Below are positions 51,640-52,757 of a stretch of 52,757 bases of DNA, in pieces. Source of the DNA: Burkholderia puraquae. Lineage in GTDB: Bacteria; Pseudomonadota; Gammaproteobacteria; Burkholderiales; Burkholderiaceae. Location of the stretch: positions 1 through 52,757 of the forward strand of contig NZ_NBYX01000035.1 of the NCBI RefSeq assembly GCF_002099195.1. The letters run 5' to 3'. The stretch's first letter is position 1. The number at the start of each line of letters is the position of its first letter. The translations under genes and the position numbers were made by a program. Below the pieces are notes generated by a model. That model ran no database searches. It was not told where the DNA came from and saw only the letters and a program-made list of their open reading frames with translations.

Positions 51640-52292
51640 TCGAATTCACCTTCCAGGATATTGCGTGGAACCTGCTGCTCGCCGCGCGCTGGACCGTGCT
51701 GCTGTCGCTGATCACGTTCATCGGCGGCAGCGTCGCCGGGTTCGCGCTGCTGGCGATGCGGATCTCGGCGTCGGCAGCGCTGCGCCGCTTCGTGATCCTG
51801 TACGTCGAACTGTTCCAGGGCACGCCGTTGCTGATGCAGCTGTTCCTTGGCTTCTTCGGATTGCCGCTCGTCGGCATCGACGTGACGCCATGGGTCGCCG
51901 CGTCGGTCGTGCTGACGCTGAACGCAAGCGCCTATCTGGCCGACATCTGGCGCGGCTGCGTCGACGCGGTACCGCGCGGCCAGTGGAACGCGGCGGCCAG
52001 CCTCGGCATGACGTGGGCCCAGCAATTGCGCTACGTGGTGTGGCCGCAGGCGTGGAAGATCGCGCTGCCGCCGACCGTCGGCTTCCTCGTGCAGGCGGTG
52101 AAAAGCACCGCGCTGACGTCGATCATCGGGCTGACCGAGCTGACCAAGACGGGCAACATCATCACCAACGCGGTCTTCAAGCCGTTTCCGATCTACGCGC
52201 TGGTCGCGCTGCTCTACTTCGCGATGTGCTTCCCGCTGACGTGGTATGCCCGCGTGCTCGAACGCCGCTATCGCGTCGCGAAGGCACGCTGA
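51636..52292 (+). CDS. polar amino-acid ABC transporter permease, second subunit
   Basis: 218 residues with about five membrane helices, a compact member of the HisM/GltK group. YVELFQGTPLLMQLFLGFFG is the family loop, and RGQWNAAASLGMTWAQQLRY the ATPase-coupling helix. VKSTALTSIIGLTELTKTGN is the conserved segment near the end. Overlaps the first permease gene by 4 bp and is followed 38 bp later by the ATPase gene. Confidence 0.94.
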   Translation: MIEFTFQDIAWNLLLAARWTVLLSLITFIGGSVAGFALLAMRISASAALRRFVILYVELFQGTPLLMQLFLGFFGLPLVGIDVTPWVAASVVLTLNASAYLADIWRGCVDAVPRGQWNAAASLGMTWAQQLRYVVWPQAWKIALPPTVGFLVQAVKSTALTSIIGLTELTKTGNIITNAVFKPFPIYALVALLYFAMCFPLTWYARVLERRYRVAKAR

Positions 52293-52330
52293 ACCGGCAC
52301 CGTGCGCCTCATTACGATCCAGGACCCTCC

Positions 52331-52757
52331 ATGATTTCCATCAGCAACGTTTCGAAATGGTACGGGCAGTTTCAGGTCCTCGCCGACTGCACGACCGAGG
52401 TCAGGAAAGGCGAAGTGGTCGTCGTGTGCGGCCCGTCGGGCTCGGGCAAGTCGACGCTGATCAAGACCGTGAACGGCCTCGAGCCGTTCCAGCAGGGCGA
52501 GATCCTCGTGAACGGCCAGTCGCTCGGCGACAGGAAGACGAACCTGTCGAAGCTGCGCTCGAAGGTCGGGATGGTGTTCCAGCATTTCGAGCTGTTCCCG
52601 CACCTGTCGATCACCGAGAACCTGACGCTCGCGCAGGTCAAGGTGCTCGGCCGCGGCAAGGACGAGGCGAACGACAAGGGCATGAAGCTGCTCGATCGCG
52701 TCGGCCTGAAGGCGCATGCGCACAAGTTCCCGGGCCAGTTGTCGGGCGGCCAGCTGC
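52331..52757 (+). CDS. polar amino-acid ABC transporter ATPase (GltL/GlnQ-like), truncated by the window end
   Basis: The first 142 residues are visible. It begins MISISNVSKWYGQFQVLADC and carries Walker A GPSGSGKST, Q-loop VFQHFELFPHLSITEN and the first part of the signature (LSGGQ) as the window ends. These match the GltL/GlnQ ATPases of amino-acid importers. It should serve the two permeases and binding protein encoded just upstream. Walker B and the C-terminus are outside the window. Confidence 0.95.
   Translation, partial: MISISNVSKWYGQFQVLADCTTEVRKGEVVVVCGPSGSGKSTLIKTVNGLEPFQQGEILVNGQSLGDRKTNLSKLRSKVGMVFQHFELFPHLSITENLTLAQVKVLGRGKDEANDKGMKLLDRVGLKAHAHKFPGQLSGGQL

Noticed and set aside
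1..52757. CRISPR arrays, tRNA/rRNA genes, insertion sequences or prophage genes
   Set aside because: No spaced repeat array, no cloverleaf-like tRNA ends, no transposase or integrase motif was recognised on either strand; a covariance-model search was not possible here.

Overview
The window is GC-rich (about two-thirds G+C), densely packed DNA typical of a Burkholderia-group beta-proteobacterium (inference from codon and base composition and from lineage-typical families: a DUF3331 protein, XapX, winged-helix/NB-ARC regulators without a kinase domain, a trifunctional kinase/ATPase/histidine kinase, many LysR regulators). No rRNA, tRNA, insertion sequence, phage gene or CRISPR array was seen. 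It reads as accessory regulatory and catabolic DNA.

Region 1 (1-5,050): a truncated isochorismatase-family hydrolase interrupted by a 67-bp tandem duplication at the window edge, a XapX membrane protein, a LysR regulator, the first of three winged-helix/NB-ARC ATPase regulators and a DUF3331 protein.

Region 2 (5,200-18,860): a signalling locus. A 1,706-residue kinase-like/ATPase/GAF/histidine-kinase protein, a FixJ/NarL-type response regulator, a lone receiver domain and a second winged-helix/NB-ARC regulator are flanked by two likely target units: a chloroperoxidase-type alpha/beta hydrolase, and an operon for a three-haem cytochrome c, a [2Fe-2S] subunit and a molybdenum hydroxylase. Both target promoters carry TTCA(G/T) direct repeats with the same 10-then-11 bp spacing and a similar -10 element. 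I read them as one small regulon. The cytochrome operon also has a translationally coupled 23-codon leader ORF containing an 11-bp perfect hairpin.

Region 3 (18,900-33,700): LysR, MFS exporter and old-yellow-enzyme reductase; an HD-family protein that has lost its His-Asp pair; a TIM-barrel amidohydrolase; the third winged-helix/NB-ARC regulator with a long TPR-like tail; an AraC regulator; the C-terminal stump of a metallo-beta-lactamase-fold hydrolase; LysR; and a two-gene operon of an exported VOC protein and an outer-membrane porin.

Region 4 (33,860-36,680): an HD phosphohydrolase followed by two broken genes, a patatin-like lipase with an apparent 29-bp microhomology deletion and a C-terminal remnant of a TPR regulator with a one-base frameshift.

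Region 5 (36,685-52,757): a large nitrogen-compound uptake and catabolism locus. Leftward runs a periplasmic binding protein, two permeases, an ATPase, a histidine-ammonia-lyase homologue and a HutC-type GntR regulator. Rightward runs a 5-guanidino-2-oxopentanoate decarboxylase-like ThDP enzyme, an aldehyde dehydrogenase, a complete polyamine-type ABC importer and a polar-amino-acid ABC importer that leaves the window. A match to the HutC-subfamily operator GTNTANAC sits in the divergent promoter region. The most striking item is the ammonia-lyase homologue: it keeps the family fold signatures but lacks exactly the Ala-Ser-Gly triad that forms the MIO electrophile, and also lacks the family's active-site Tyr in the QDPYSLR motif, so its chemistry is probably not that of classical histidine ammonia-lyase.
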